Made by a program: the position numbers and the translations under genes
Shown: piece by piece, positions 11,617 to 26,600 of the stretch
Position numbering within the stretch: position 1 is the first letter of the stretch
How the letters are laid out: each line of letters starts with the position of its first letter
The notes under the pieces: generated by a model
Database searches by the model: none
What the model saw: the letters and a program-made list of their open reading frames with translations, nothing else
What the model was told of the DNA's origin: nothing
Origin: Spinacia oleracea
Lineage: Eukaryota > Streptophyta > Magnoliopsida > Caryophyllales > Amaranthaceae
Assembly: GCF_020520425.1 (NCBI RefSeq)
Contig: NC_079488.1
Span: 90,005,285-90,069,284, forward strand
Direction of reading: 5' to 3'
Length of the DNA: 64,000 nt

Positions 11617-14600
11617 TCAGCTGCCCTGTACACTTGATTGAGATTCAGTTTCAGTATCAGTTTGAGGACAGACAGTAGCAAATTTGCAGTATTGGCATTT
11701 CCATTTCTCCGCTGCTGGAACATATTTGGCTTCTCGCTCCCCCTGCCAGAACTCGAGGCAACTGTGCATTTGAGCCTTAAGCCAGTCCTCGTCATAATTG
11801 AACTCATCCTCACCAATCAAAGAGTTATCCGCTTGAAGTTCATATCTGCAAAGCCACCAAACGAGCTATTGCTAAATACTAACTTTGCCATGAGAAAATA
11901 AAAAACAAAAACAAAAAACATACTTCGTACTATTTTAAGGTTGTGTTCGCAGAGGGAATTGTTATCTAGGAAAACTGGTTCACCCATTTTCCTTGATTTA
12001 GTTTGAAATGGTGAAACTTAGGAGTGGAATATAAGAAAACATTTTATTTTTGTAATGAAGGAATGCCTCATTTTCCTCCCTAATCTTTTACCTTCTTCGT
12101 TCTCTCCTCGTTTTCATTGAAAACAAAATTCAGATCAAATGTTTTCCTTTAAACCTAACATAACCTTTGACAAAATTTATAAACAAGAATTTTACTAGAA
12201 AAGAATAGAAGACACATCAGAAAGAGAAGAGGTTATAAGAAAAAGAGTCAAACTTGTTGAAACCATATCAAGTTGAAGCAGATTGATATAAATTCAAGCC
12301 CTCAACTTTTGACAACAGAGTATTTTTGGTTTATGAGAGCTTACTATCAGAAAGAAGAAACAAGATACAAAACTGGTGTCACCTACAGTTCTCGTAGCTA
12401 TTTTTTCTAGTCAATCTTATACTCCAAAAAGAAAAAAGAAAAAAAATATAACTTGTTGGATCACAGCAATCAGTACCTCAAGAGGAGCTGATCATCAACA
12501 GGTGGTAGCACAGAACAAACATTGCTTACATATCTTACAACTTCTCCAAGTGTCTGCGTACATAGAAAGTGTTAACGAAAAATCTTGCAAACGAGAATAA
12601 CCTATAACACCTATAGGTTATAGCTACCATCGCACAGACCCAAAACATAGCAGCTATGCTACATAAAAAACATACCTAACAGAGAGTTTTCGGTTATGAA
12701 GCATTCTTCTATAAACATATAAAAATACACTATACAGTTAACTGTATCTTGGTATGAAGAATGTGGTTCTGAAGAGACGGTATATGGCACCAATAACTAT
12801 TAGCAATCTACTAGAAATTTTGATAAAAAAAACAACCAGCACAAGTCACAATTACGATCCAACTTTAAAAGCTTTGTACTCCGTACATCTAAACAGAAAC
12901 AACACAACTACACAACTCCATAGTAAATATGATAACAAAGTGGTTACCACCAGTTATATAAGTCAGAAAGGAGCTGTAATGAACTAGCCTACTACGTAGG
13001 GGTAGTGTATACATATTGCATAATTAATCTGTTAAGGTAGCTTGAGGAATAAGATAGTCGGTTATCAGAGGAAAATAAGAATCAGAAATTGCTATTAATA
13101 AGGGAGAGTACTACAAGTGGGCAAAGAGAAAGGTATCCAGAATATTGAAGTGTCATTTTAATTTTGTTTAGCTCTTGGGAGTAAATCAAGCCACTCAGCT
13201 TGATAACCATCCTCTATATTCTACAGTTCCATTATTATCAATCTAAATCGCCATTCCTCAACAACAACAACAATAACAAAAATATCAAAATCTGTTTTTC
13301 TTTCTTTAATTTCTGCTACATTATGTTAACTCCTTACAGGAGCACAAAAGTCACACTCATTAATTATTTACCACTCATTAATTATTTACATCCTTAAAAT
13401 GTCTCTACAGGACCAACAACCATGGTCAAAATCTACCTATAGAGATCAACACCCCACCCCCATCCTCACACACACCAAATGTAATCTAATGGTTGGTCAA
13501 CGATTCATCTTAGAACTACAAAATTCCGACATACCTCAGCAGGGAAACCTGAGTCAGCAGCATTCATCTTCACCTCATCAGATAAAATGTTGTGAGGATC
13601 CATGGAAAAGTGGACATAAAATTGTTCAGAAGGGAAGTTATTAGAAATCATATTGTCCAAAAGACGCTTGTAGAACATCAATTGTAGCCTGAAAGGGAAA
13701 AAAGGAATTATCAAATAAACAAGTCCTCCAAAGAAGTCTGCTGCATTAAGTCCTTATTGGGCTTATGTCGAGTTTTGGGATATACCTTCCATTTCTCCGC
13801 TGGGGTTCGGTAGGAAGCCTCGGTTGCACACGGGTCTTTGTATCAACTAGAGTTAACTTTCTACCATTCCCTGTTACAGGCATCCGGAGTTCATCAATCA
13901 CTCCCACCATCCATACACCTTGAACAAAGCCGACTCTGATGATGCATAACAGATGTTGACCACAATAAGGAAATTTCTAGGGGGTGGTCTAAAAGACAGC
14001 AATGAGACTGAAGGACAACAGATGAGACTTTAACCTAACATGAATGGTGCTCTCTTATTGCTTAACAAGTGCCTTTTAAAGTACACACATAAATCAAGGA
14101 TTTGTTGGATATTGCCTTAGAATTTAGGACTTGCAAATAACGTCGAACAGTGCATAAATGTTTTGGGTAAAACAAAATTAGAAAGTTTAGAGGAGTATTG
14201 CTCAACATAGTTTTGAAATGAGCACCTCGTATTAACTGGAAGCTAACTAAAAAACTACCTTGAGGGATGTATCAGTCAGCTGAAAAAGAACTTCACTTGA
14301 ACGAAATTTAAGATCAACATACCAAATACAGCCAAAAGCTACTTTGACTTGTCCTTCAACTACACTCGACAAATTCAGTATACTTACCATAAGAGGTGCT
14401 TGAACAACTAGGCAACTTTGCAAGCGATATACTTCGTAATAACTTGTGTTTATTACACAAGTCATAAGTTGCACCAGAGGGGGACTATTTTTCTGTTTAA
14501 AGTTCAATTTATCAGATGTATTACAAGTTGTAGCTTTCTAATCTTTTGCAGATTTATAATTTTATGCATTTTCCTTAGCTTTGAAGCATTTTTATAAACA

Positions 14601-17600
14601 GGACTGTTGCGATGCACGCAGTTAGATACATTATTTTCCATAGCCCATAATTTTTTCTAAAGTCACTCTGAGAGGGTTGTATTGTTGCTAAACATGGTGA
14701 GCGACTCTGGGAGCATGTTATTTTCCATAGTCCACAGGTACAAATAAGCCTGGGGGAAATTAAGTTGCACTTAAAAAAGCGGACCAGGTATAGACAAGAA
14801 GCACAAGTAGTGGAGCTCGACATACTTGTCATTCAAATGCATCCTTTCCCTCAGCAACCAAAAACTGGAGACAAGCAACTAGGCAAGTAAAAGCTGATAA
14901 ACCCTCCAATCAAGTTGCCTCTTCCAACAGAGCCCATAGCTTCTGTTTGTTCCCTTGATTATCTGATTCCTAAATTCATGGATCTACAGTTTTCAAATCT
15001 AAACCATATAAATTACCTTAAAATTTTATTGACTAACTCCGCCTGTGAGTGTCACGTATGTGGCATTCACCGCCGATCCCAAGCCCGGATAAAGGAGGAG
15101 GGTTGCGGTAGGTTGGTGGCGGCTAGTGGTAAAACTAAATCACATATCATGACATGAATCGACAATGGAATATCGTGGGGGCGTCCCCTTCTCAGCGACG
15201 TGTTACACCTCTTAAGCCCGGGTGTAGTGAAAAATGTGCAAGGGTTGCCGGGTGGTCGGCGCCACCTCTACACCTGGGGGTGGTGTCAAATATTCAAGGG
15301 TGCGCTACACTTTCTAGGCCCGGGTGCAGTACAAAATATGCAAGGGTTGCTAGGTCGTCGCCAGGAAGCGACGCGTCACCCGAGGTTGGTGTTAACTATC
15401 CAAGGTTTCATAATAGAGGTAGGGGTAAGGGTAGTAGGATGCGTTTTGGGACTTGAAATATTGGCTCTTTGACAGGGAGATCGGTCGAATAGTAGAGGCT
15501 ATAAGATAAAGGAGAGTTAACATAATTCCTCCGTTCCGTAAATATCGCACCCTTTCTTTATTACACTATTCACACTACGATTTTGGCCATTTTTTGTGGT
15601 TCATACGTAAGAAAATAGTCATGTGGGGTCATGTTAGATTTGTATCGATATATATTTTCTAAATATCAATTTTTTATAATTTTTAATTACACACGATTTG
15701 AGATATTAAGTGTCAAAGTAATGTGTTAGAGAAGTAAAAGTCAACTATGGTGTGATATTTATGGAACGGAGGAAGTATTATGTTTGCAAGAGACAAAGTG
15801 GGTTGGAAACAAGGCAAGAGAAATTGCTCAATGGAGTTATAAGCTTTGGTATTCGGGAAAACCTAAGGGTAAGTATCCTTATTGACCGAGAACGTATTGA
15901 TGATGTAGTGGACGTGTCTCGAAACAATGATCGAATTATGAGTATTAAGCTTGTGATAGGGGGTGAAGTTGTAATTATTGTGAGTGTCTATGCACCACAA
16001 GCAGGACTAGATGCTTCAACTAGACAAGAATTTTGGGAGGATTTGGAAGAAGTGGTGCAACGCGTCCTTAGAAGTGAGAAACTGGTCATTGGTGGGGATC
16101 TCAACGGACATGTAGGCTCGACTCGCGATGAATTTGAAATCTTTCACGATCGTTTTGGTTAAGGGGATCGGAATGAAGCGGGAAATGCTATTTTGGATTT
16201 TGCATTGGCATATTACTTGGGAATAATGAACACTTGGTTTGAGAAAAGACACTCTCACCTAATAACCTATAGGAGTGGAGGTAATACGAGTCAGATCGAC
16301 TTCTTTTTAGTAAGGAATGCTTTGAGAAAGTGCTAGACTAATTGTAAGGTGATTCCGGGTGAGAGTACATCTACCCAACATAGACTTCTGGTACTTGATT
16401 TTCGAGGTAGAAGTTATATAAGGAAGCGAAGACCACTAGTGGAGCCTAGGATCAAGTGGTGGAAACTTCAAGGAGAGTAACAACTAAACTTCGTAGAAAA
16501 GTTGGCGAGTGAAGGTATTTGGGCTGGTGATATGGATTCGGATATAGACTCATTATGGACAAGAATGGAGCACACCATGAAGGGAGTGGCGAAAGAGGTC
16601 CTAGGGAAATCTAAAGGAATCATACCACTAAGTAAGGACATATCTTAGTGGAGCGAAGATGTGCAACAAGCTATCAAGAGCAAACGAGAATGCTATAAAT
16701 AGTTGGGAAAATGTAGAAGTGATGAGAACTACGAGAAGTACAAGAAGGCTAAAAGGGAAGTAAAGAAGGTCGTAAGAGAGGCTAGAGCAAAGGTGAATCA
16801 GGATCTTTACCCAAAATTGGATACTAAAGAAGGGGAAAAGGACATATATAGACTTGCTCGAATGAGAGATAAAAAGACGCGAGACATCGGGAGGATTAAA
16901 TGTGTGAAAGATGTTGACCAAAAAGTTTTGGTGGGAGATAAGGAAATCAAGGATAGATGGAGGTTCTAGTTTGATAACTTGTTCAACGGGGATCAAGGGC
17001 GTGATATTGGAGATACAAATATCCCACGGGACATGGTTAACCTATAATTTATGCGAAGAATTCAAAAGAGAGAAGTCGAAATGGCATTAAAAAAGATGGG
17101 ACGCAAGAGTGGAGTGGGGCTCGATGGCATACCTATGGAAGTTGCTTGAGAGAAATAGGGGTTGTATGGTTAACAACTCTTTTCAACAAGATTTGGGGTG
17201 TAATAGGATGCCATTAGAGTGGAGGAAAAGTACTATCATCCCCTTGTACAAGAATAAGGTGATGTCAAAGATTGTGCCAACTATCGAGGAATCAAACTAA
17301 TGAGTCATACTATGAAACTTTGGGAGCGGATTATTGAGCAAAGATTAAGGAGAACTGTGAAGATTTCAGAGAACCAGTTTGGATTTATGTACGGGAGATC
17401 GACTATGGAGGCCATTCAATTTATAAGGCAACTAATGGAAAATTATCGAGATAAGAAGAAAGATTTACATATGGTTTTTATTGATTTGGAGAAGGCGTAT
17501 GATAAGGTACCGAGGGAAATTCTTTGGTGGGCATTAAGTAGGAAAGGAATGCCGAAGAAGTATACTGATACCATCAAGGACATGTAGGAGGGAGTTTGCA

Positions 17601-20600
17601 CGAGTGTGCAAACTAGTGTTGGTAAGACCGAAGAATTCATCATTACGATTGGAGTGTATCAAGGTTCCGCACTTAACCCGTTTCTTTTGCTATAGTCATG
17701 GACGAATTGATGAGGTCAATTCAAGATGGTATCCCTTGTGCATGATGTTTGCAGATGATATTGTGTTGATTGATGAAACCAAAGAAAGAGTGAAAAGTGA
17801 TTTGGAGTTATGGAGACAAACTTTGGAACCTTCGGGGTTTTAGGCTGAGTAGAAAAAAGACGGAATATATGGAGTGTAAGTTTAGTGGAGTCCAAGACAA
17901 AGAGACAAGGGAGATTACTTTAGATGGGAAAATTGTCCAAGGTTATGAAATTTTCCGCTATTTAGGATCTACTATCCAAAAGGATGGGGAATTGGATGGC
18001 GATGTGGCTCATAGAATCAAAGCAGGTTGGTTGAAGTGGAAAAGTGTCACGGGGTTCCTATGTGATTCAGGCATGCCCCAAAGATTGTTGGGAAAATTCT
18101 ACCGTACGCCAATCTGACCGGCGTTGTTATACAGCACAGAATGTTGGGCAGTGAAACATTGTCACGTGCATAAGATGAATGTGGCGGAGATGCGCAGGTT
18201 ACCTTGGATGTGTGGGCATACAAGAAAGGATCGTTTAAGGAATGAGATTTTTAGGAAGAAAGTTGGGGTTGCACCGATTGAGTTTAAGATGATGGAAAAT
18301 CGTTTAAGATGGTTCGGACATGTAAGCAGAAGATCAAGTGATGTCCTGGTTAGGAGGCTAGACGGGGTGGCAAAGTGATAAAATTGCAAGGGGTAGGGGA
18401 AGACCTGGGAAAATTTGGAGGAAGGTGATTGAGCACGATATGAACCTACTTGGGGTTGAGGAAAACATGGCGTTGGACAAGACAGCGGAGGGAGAGAATA
18501 TACGTTGATGACTTCATTTGACTTATACATCTTCCATTTTGACTCTCGTAGTTTTACTTCTTGCGTTTTGCAAACTTTTTTTTCTCTTTTCTTGGCTCAC
18601 TTTTATATGCTATTTTCAAATGTACTTATTTTACTTATTTTATCTATTGTAAACTCTACTTATTTCATTATCCCTTATAATTTTTTTTTTCTGGGATATA
18701 TGTATATATATATTCCTCTAATATTACTTTCATTAATTCCACTTTCTCCCTCTACCTTGTTTATTCTTTTAACTTCCCCCTCCTTTCTTTGACTGGTCAG
18801 AATGACGATCTCCTCTGACGATTCATGTTAGCCGACCCCAAATCATTTTGGGACTATTGTTGTTGTTATTTTTCTCTACATGGAATAAATATAAAAGATC
18901 ACGCTTCTCATCCAATTGTTGCTTTTCAATGCTAACCACATCCTTTAATTTCTAAGAAACATTCATTTGGCTGACTCTAAACCACATCCTATGTCCATAC
19001 TTGAGTTACTTTGCATTTATAGCTTGACACAAGTATAAAAATAGCACGTGCTTAGCTCTACCATCACAGTACAACAGCAAGTAGCAATGTTTATCCATTT
19101 AAAATATTGAAAGCACGATAAAGAGGGCTTTTCTTCTCAACTGGTTTGTATGTATCAAGTGTTGGGTTGCACTTGTTGTCCAACCAAAGGAGTCAAGAAC
19201 GTAGTAAGACCAGGGTGGTGCCATTGTATCCAATATCTCGGTTCATTCTTATTACTCACATATCATAGTTTAAGAGTAAGTAATTCAATTGAGCCTTTGG
19301 AGTTGATATTTAATACTCAAATACGTTACATAAACCGACGAAAACCAAACTTCCACATGTGAATTTTTATAGCAGTACGCTATGGCGGCTATACCTTAGC
19401 TAACTTCTAGATAAATGAAGGTCAACAATATAAAAGCATTAAAACCATGTTACAAGTAAAATCAATTTACACTAATTCTCACATCAAAACTACACGAAAC
19501 TTGTGTGAAATCAATCCATGGTTAGAGATCATTTGTGTGTGTGTGTCTAAACATATTACCATATATGTTCGAAATTAAGTTGACGGTTTTTTCATTCAAT
19601 ACTCCCGAGGTTTCACAAAATTTACCGAATATCCCTTAAGTTTCAAAAATACACCAAATACCCTAAATTGCCAGAAAATCAGAAATACATTCAAATTCCC
19701 TTTATTACTAACGATCGTTAACTGCGTTAGTCATTAACAACTAATCAACACATTAACCCCTAACTAAATCACTTATCCCTAATCAAACCACTAATTCCCA
19801 ATTTTAAAAAACTATTAGCCCATCTCTCTCCTATCTCCCCACAAGCACACCACCGCCCAGTTCACCGTCTGCAAACCAGAATCTCCCAACCACTAAAAAT
19901 CAGTACCTAGACCTATCTGCCACCGCCCACCCCATCCCCACCTGTCCACCATCCTCTTTGTCGTCCCCAGAGGCCAACGCTTTTACTCCTAAGTCCCAAT
20001 AACACCTCATGGGTTCCCGGCCTAGACTCGTCTAATCGTCGCAAAACCCGCCAAACCAAAACTAGCAATTTGAGGTGATGAAGATCTGAGATTCGAGAGT
20101 CCATTGGTTGAGAGTTCCAACAATGTTTGAGTTAACCGTTCATCTTGCTCAATTTTTTCCATTGTTGTACTTCTCTGAGTTACCTTCTTCTCTTTCCACT
20201 TTTCTCTATCTCTCTTTTCTCTTTCTCTGACAGGGAGAAGAGGAAGAAGGAAGGAGGAGAGAAAAAAGAAAAGTAAACGAAGGTTATTTTATTAACTAGA
20301 AGTAAATTAACATCAGGGGAATGGTTAATTAATTAGGAGTTAATTAGTGTTGATTAGGTGTTAATGACTACCGAAGTTAACAGCCGTTGGTCATCAAGGG
20401 CATTTGGATGTTTTAGGGGTATTTGGTGTATTTTTGAAACTTAGTGGATATTTGGTAAATTTCGTGAAACCTCAACCGTTTAAGTTAAAGGCATGAAGCC
20501 ACTTACATAGGTATTTCACGTGTTAATCCGTCAAACAATAGTTGATTTGCACAAATAATAAAATTTATGAACTTCACAGCCCATATATCTTCAAGCGTCT

Positions 20601-23600
20601 GAACACGTACTTCTACTTTTTTTGATACCTGCCATATATCACATAGTGCAACTTTTGTAAAAATTGATAGATAGGTAACAAACAAAAAAAAAGTCACTGC
20701 AATACAAAAATATCACATCAGATAACAGGATAACCAGAACCATCATGATGGAAATTACTCACGACTAACATTGCCCAACCATGCCCTTTGCCAGCTTTTA
20801 AGAGTAATAACAACTTACAGCCAACAGCAACAAGTCAGTCAGAACAACCAAAACCTATCAAGGACGGAATCTAATGAAAAATCTATGAGGTAAAGATGTT
20901 TAATATGGCCTTGCTCCAGTACGTAGGGAAATAGGATAATTTCTTCAAGCAAAAGTAAAGCCATGAGGAGCCATCCCCTTAAACAAGTTCAAACCGATAA
21001 ATTTAGACTATTTGCTACAACTTTTGCCGATTTGACAAGTGTAATTTCTCTCTTTTCTTTACATAAATTCTTTTTTAGCATTCCCTATACTGAAATCCGA
21101 AAATAATAATATTCTCAGTAATATTGTTGATAGCCACTTCCTGTAAACAAAATGTTAATATGTTATTTAAAAATTTTAATGGAACTTAAGTTTGGGATCA
21201 CGTACTCCATATTACCTATTGGTGTAATTCTTTCCAGCAGTTATTCATCATGCTACAATCAAGGTATCAAGCAAATTTATGAAAGCACAAAACATTAGCA
21301 TGAATTGATCAAATTGTTTTTATCTTATAAGAACTACAAATCCATTCATTATTATACGAGTAGTTGAGTATATTTATATATAAAATAGTAGATTTTTTTT
21401 AGTGCCCTTTTATTAGTTAGTATTTTCATGGTTAGTCAATGTTTTCAAGGTCCTGAGTACTTCCTCCGTCTCTTTTTGTTCTTTACGTTTGGTATTATGC
21501 ACGCGATTTAACGACTTATTAATGTGCATTGAGAGTACTCTATTTTTTTATTTAAACAAGGCAAATTACGTTCATTTATAATGTTTTCACTTTTATCAAA
21601 AATTTGACATTGGGAATATCAGAAAGATTTAATGCCCCAATGGAAAAGTGTGAAAGATTAAATGCCCCAATTAATTTAATTGGTTAAAACAATCCTTGGA
21701 TACAAATTTTGATAAGAATATTAAGGCAATTATGTGATAATATAAAAGGAAATGTGATCTTTAAGCTGCTGTCAAAAAAAAAAAGGAAATGTAAAGAATA
21801 AAATGGGATACACGACATGGAATCGTAAAGAATAAAAAAGAGGAGGGGTACATAATAAGAATGGTAAATCTGGTTTATTATTACTTTTTGTATAAATTTT
21901 AATAGGTTTTAGTGTTAACCATGGTTTAGTACTTACTATGACTATTATTTAAGAATATGAACAATAGAAGTCAGATTATAATTGTGTTAGAAAATCTGGT
22001 TTTTGTTAAGCTTGTTTCCAATCCTTTTATAATATCCGGTAGTAACTGGTGTTACTTGCTACTCCCTCAGTCCCTCCGTATTTTTAGATGTTACAATTAC
22101 TACTTCCGGGCGCATTTTTTTAGGAGTTAAAATTCCATTTTTGATAGCTTTTACACTCACTTTCTAATTTTTTATTATTTCATACTTTTCTACGGGCACA
22201 CATAAATCATAAATAATTTCATTTTTGGCAACTTTTACACCCCTCTTGTTTTTCTTCTATTTTTTTATTTGTCAACTACCCACTTGCATCATTATTTATA
22301 TCAAATAAAACTATATTTCTTTAACACTTGTGCTGGTTAACATGTAACTCCTAAAAATACGGTGGGAGTATTGCTTACGTACCAAATTCGTACTTAGTAG
22401 AAGCTAGAAACTTCTAGTGCAAGTTTTCAAGAGTTTTTGTGCTGCAACACTAGTCCTAGAGAGTAATAGTAACATTAGTGGCATGCTTAGGACTTGATAT
22501 TGCCTATTTCGCAATGAATGTGTTGTGATTAGTACACTTGGAAGTATATCGTTGTTGCGTGTCAAATAAATAAGCAATCATGATCATTTATATTTTCATG
22601 AGGTCTTTATAGCTTTACTATTGTCAATTAAATGAACTAGGTTTCATATTACTTAAAAGTGATTGCCTTATTTGTTCGATCACTCGTCGTACAAAAGTTA
22701 AAAGATGAGTCATGTTTCTTATGTTGTATATATATATTTGTTTAATGTAAAAACAAAACAACAAAGAAGTTACTAAACCACTTAAATTGTAAGGAATGGC
22801 TCGAAAGATATTGGGAAATATTTTCTTTGAGTAGCAACATGGGTAAAAACTCCGCCTGTGAGAGTAGCGGCATTCACTTGTGAGTGTCGCGTATGCGGCA
22901 TTCGCTGCCGGTCCCAAGCCCGGATAAAGGAGGAGGGTTGCGGTAGGTTGGTGGCGGCTAGTGGTAAAACTAAATCACATATCATGACATGAATCGACAA
23001 TGGAATATCGTGGGGGCGTCCCCTTCTCAGCGACGTGTTACACCTCTTAAGCCCGGGTGTAGTGAAAAATGTGCAAGGGTTGCCGGGTGGTCGGCGCCAC
23101 CCCTACACCTGGGGGTGGTGTCAAATATGCAAGGGTGCGCTACACTTCCTAGGCCCGGGTGTAGTGGAAAATATGCAAGGGTTGCTAGGCCGTCGCCCGG
23201 AAGCGGCGCGCCACCCGATGGTGGTGTTAACTATCCAAGGTTTCATGGTAAGGGTAAGGGTAATGGTAAGGGTAAGGGTAAGGGTAAGGGTAAGGGTAGT
23301 AGGATGCGATTTGGGACTTGGAACATTGGCTCTTTGACAGGGAGATTAGTCGAAGTAGTAGAGGTTATGAGAAGGAGGAGAATTAACATATTATGTTTGC
23401 AGGAGACTAAGTGGGTTGGAAACAAGGCAAGAGAAATAGCTCCATGGGGTTATAAGCTTTGGTATTCGGGAAAAACTAGGGGTAGGAATGGGGTAGGTAT
23501 CCTTATTGACAGAGATTATATTGATGATGTAGTGGACGTGTCCCGAAAGAGTGATCGAATTATGAGTATTAAGCTTGTGATAGGGGATGAGGTTGTAACT

Positions 23601-26600
23601 ATTGTGAGTGCCTATGCACCACAAGCAGGACTAGATGCGTCAACTAGACAAGAATTTTGGGAGGATTTAGAAGAAGTGGTGCAACGTGTCCCTAGAAGTG
23701 AGAAACTCATCATTGGTGGGGATCTCAACGGACATGTAGGCTCGAGTCGCGATGGATTTGAAAGCATTCATGGTGGTTTTGGGTATGGGGAGCGGAATGA
23801 AGCGGAAAATGCTATTTTGGATTTTGCATTGGCATATGACTTGGGTATAATGAACACTTGGGTTGAGAAAAGAGAATCTCACCTAGTAACCTATAGGAGT
23901 AGAGATAATGCGAGTCAGATTGACTTCTTTTTAGTAAGGAATGCTTTGAGACAGTGCTACACCAATTGTAAGGTGATTCCGGGTGAGAGTACAGCAACCC
24001 AACATAGACTTGTGGTACTTGATTTTCGAGGTAGAAGTTATATAAGAAAGAGAAGACCACTAGTGGAGCCTAGGATCAAGTGGTGGAAACTTCAAGGGGA
24101 GCAACAACTAAAATTCGTGGAAAAGGTGGCAAGTGAAGGTATTTGGGTCGGGGATATGGATTTGGATATAGACTCATTATGGACAAGAATGGAGCACACC
24201 ATAAAGGGAGTGGCGAAAGAGGTCCTAGGGGAATCTAAAGGAATCATGCCACCAAGTAAGGACACATCTTGGTGGAACGAAGTTGTGCAACAAGCTATAA
24301 AGAGCAAACGAGAATGCTATAAAGAGTTGGGAAAATGTAGAAGTGATGAGAACTACAAGAAGTACAAGGAGGCTAAAGGGAAGCAAAGAAGGCCGTAAGA
24401 GAGGCTAGAGCAAAGGTGAATCAGGATCTTTACGCAAGATTGGATACAAAGGAAGGTGAAAAAGATATCTATAGACTTGCTCGAATGAGAGGTAGAAAGA
24501 CGCGAGACATCGGGAGGATTAAATGTGTGAAAGATGTTGATCAAAAAGTTTTGGTGGGAGATAAGGAAATCAAGGATAGATGGAGGTTCTACTTTGATAG
24601 CTTGTTCAACGGGGATCAAGGGCGCGATATTGGGGATACAACTATCCCTAGGGATATGGTTAACCTAGACTTTATGCGAAGAATTCAAAAGAGAGAAGTC
24701 GAAATGGCACTGAAAAAGATGGGACGCAAGAGGGCAGTGGGGCCCGATGGTATACCTATCGAAGTCTGGAGATGCTTGGGAGAGAGAGGGGTTGTATGGT
24801 TAACAACTCTTTTCAACAAGATTTGGGGAAGTAATAGGATGCCATTAGAGTGGAGGAAGAGTACTATCATCCCCTTGTACAAGAATAAGGTTGATATCCA
24901 GGATTGTGCCAACTATCGAGGAATTAAACTAATGAGTCATACTATGAAACTTTGGGAGCGGATTATTGAGCAAAGACTGAGGAAAACTGTGAAAATTTCG
25001 GAGAATCAGTTTGGATTTATGTCTGGGAGATCGACTATGGAGGCCATTCATCTTATAAGGCAACTAATGGAGAATTATCGGGATAAGAAGAATGACTTAC
25101 ATATGGTTTTCATAGATTTGGAGAAGGCATATGACAAGGTACCAAGGGAAATCCTTTGGTGGGCATTAAGTAAGAAAGGAATACCGAGGAAGTATATTGA
25201 TATCATCAAGGACATGTATGAGGGAGTTAGCACGAGTGTGAGAACTAGTGTTGGTAAGACCGAAGAATTCCCCATTACGATTGGAGTGCATCAAGGTTCC
25301 GCACTTAGCCCGTTTCTTTTTGCTATAGTCATGGACGAATTGACGAGGTCAATCCAAGATGGTATTCCCTGGTGCATGATGTTTGCAGATGATATTGTGT
25401 TGATTGATGAAACAAAAGAAGGAGAGGAAAGTAAGTTGGAGTTATGGAGACAAACGTTGGAATCTCGGGGTTTTAGGCTAAGTAGAAACAAGACGGAATA
25501 TATGGAGTGTAAGTTTAGTGGAGTCCAAGATAGAGAGACAGGGGAGATTACCTTAGATGGGAAAATTGTCCAAGGCTCTGAAACGTTCCGTTATTTAGGA
25601 TCTATTATCCAAAAGGATGGAGAATTGGATGGCGATGTGGCCCATAGAATCAAAGCAGGTTGGTTGAAGTGGAAAGGTGCCACGGGGTTCCTATGTGATT
25701 CAGGCATGCCCCAAAGATTGAAGGGAAAATTTTACCGCACGGCAATTCGACCGGCTTTGTTATACGGCACAGAATGCTGGGCAGTGAAACATTGTCACGT
25801 GCACAAGTTGAATGTGGCGGAGATGCGCATGTTACGTTGGATGTGTGGGCATACAAGAAAGGATCGTTTGAGGAATGAGATTATTAGGAAGAAAGTAGGG
25901 GTTGCACCGATTGAGTTTAAGATGATGGAAAATCGTTTAAGATGGTTTGGACATGTGAGCAGAAGACCAAGTGATGCCCCGGTTAGGAGGATAGAAGGGT
26001 GGCAAAGTGATAGAATTGCAAGGGGTAGGGGAAGACCTAAGAAAACTGGGAGGAAGGTGATTGAGCACGATATGAGCTTTCTTGGGATTGAGGAAAATAT
26101 GGCGTTGGATAGGACAGAGTGGAGGGAGAGAATATGCATTGATGACTTCAGTTGATTTATACAGTTTTCATGTTTTTGTTTCTTTCTATTTTTATTTTAT
26201 TTTTTATTCTTATTTTTATTTTTATTTGATTTTTAAAATTCTTTTAATTTTTTAATTTACATGCTATTTTGAAATATACTTATTTTACTTATTCATTTAT
26301 TTTAAACTTTTTCTTATTTTTTATTATCTCTTACGATATATCTTCTATAATATATATATACATTTTTCTCTTATCTTACTTTCATTAATTCCACTTTCTC
26401 TTCCTTGTTTTTCTTATTACTTCTTGCTCCTTTTTTGTTTGATTGGTGACAATGACGATCTCCTACGACGATTCATGTTAGCCGACCCCAAATCATTTTG
26501 GGACTAAGGCTTTGTTGTTGTTGTTGTTGTTGTTGTAGCAACATGGGTAAAGGAACAATCTTTGTATAAGTATTTGTATTAGCTGACTTGATCTTTATTG

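Larger units (their letters stand above)
22848..26534 (+). mobile_element. RTE-clade LINE, near-intact copy 2, in EXO5 intron 2
   Basis: The 3.69-kb element is flanked by a perfect 17-bp target duplication, GTAGCAACATGGGTAAA, at 22831-22847 and 26535-26551. It has a short 5' UTR, one long coding region with endonuclease and reverse transcriptase but no RNase H, and a 3' end with the palindromic CAAATCATTTTGGGACTA followed by (TTG)n. A single ORF and a microsatellite tail instead of poly(A) are RTE features. It lies antisense to EXO5. The exact duplication and the single coding lesion point to a fairly recent insertion. Confidence 0.95.

Noticed and set aside
15034-15060. Target duplication for RTE copy 1
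   Set aside because: Flanks share only a short TTATT-like stretch next to the (TTG)n tail, which is too short and low-complexity to call.
23247-23298. Telomere-like GGGTAA repeat
   Set aside because: GGGTAA is not a rotation of the plant TTTAGGG or the TTAGGG repeat on either strand, and it encodes Gly-Lys within the LINE ORF.
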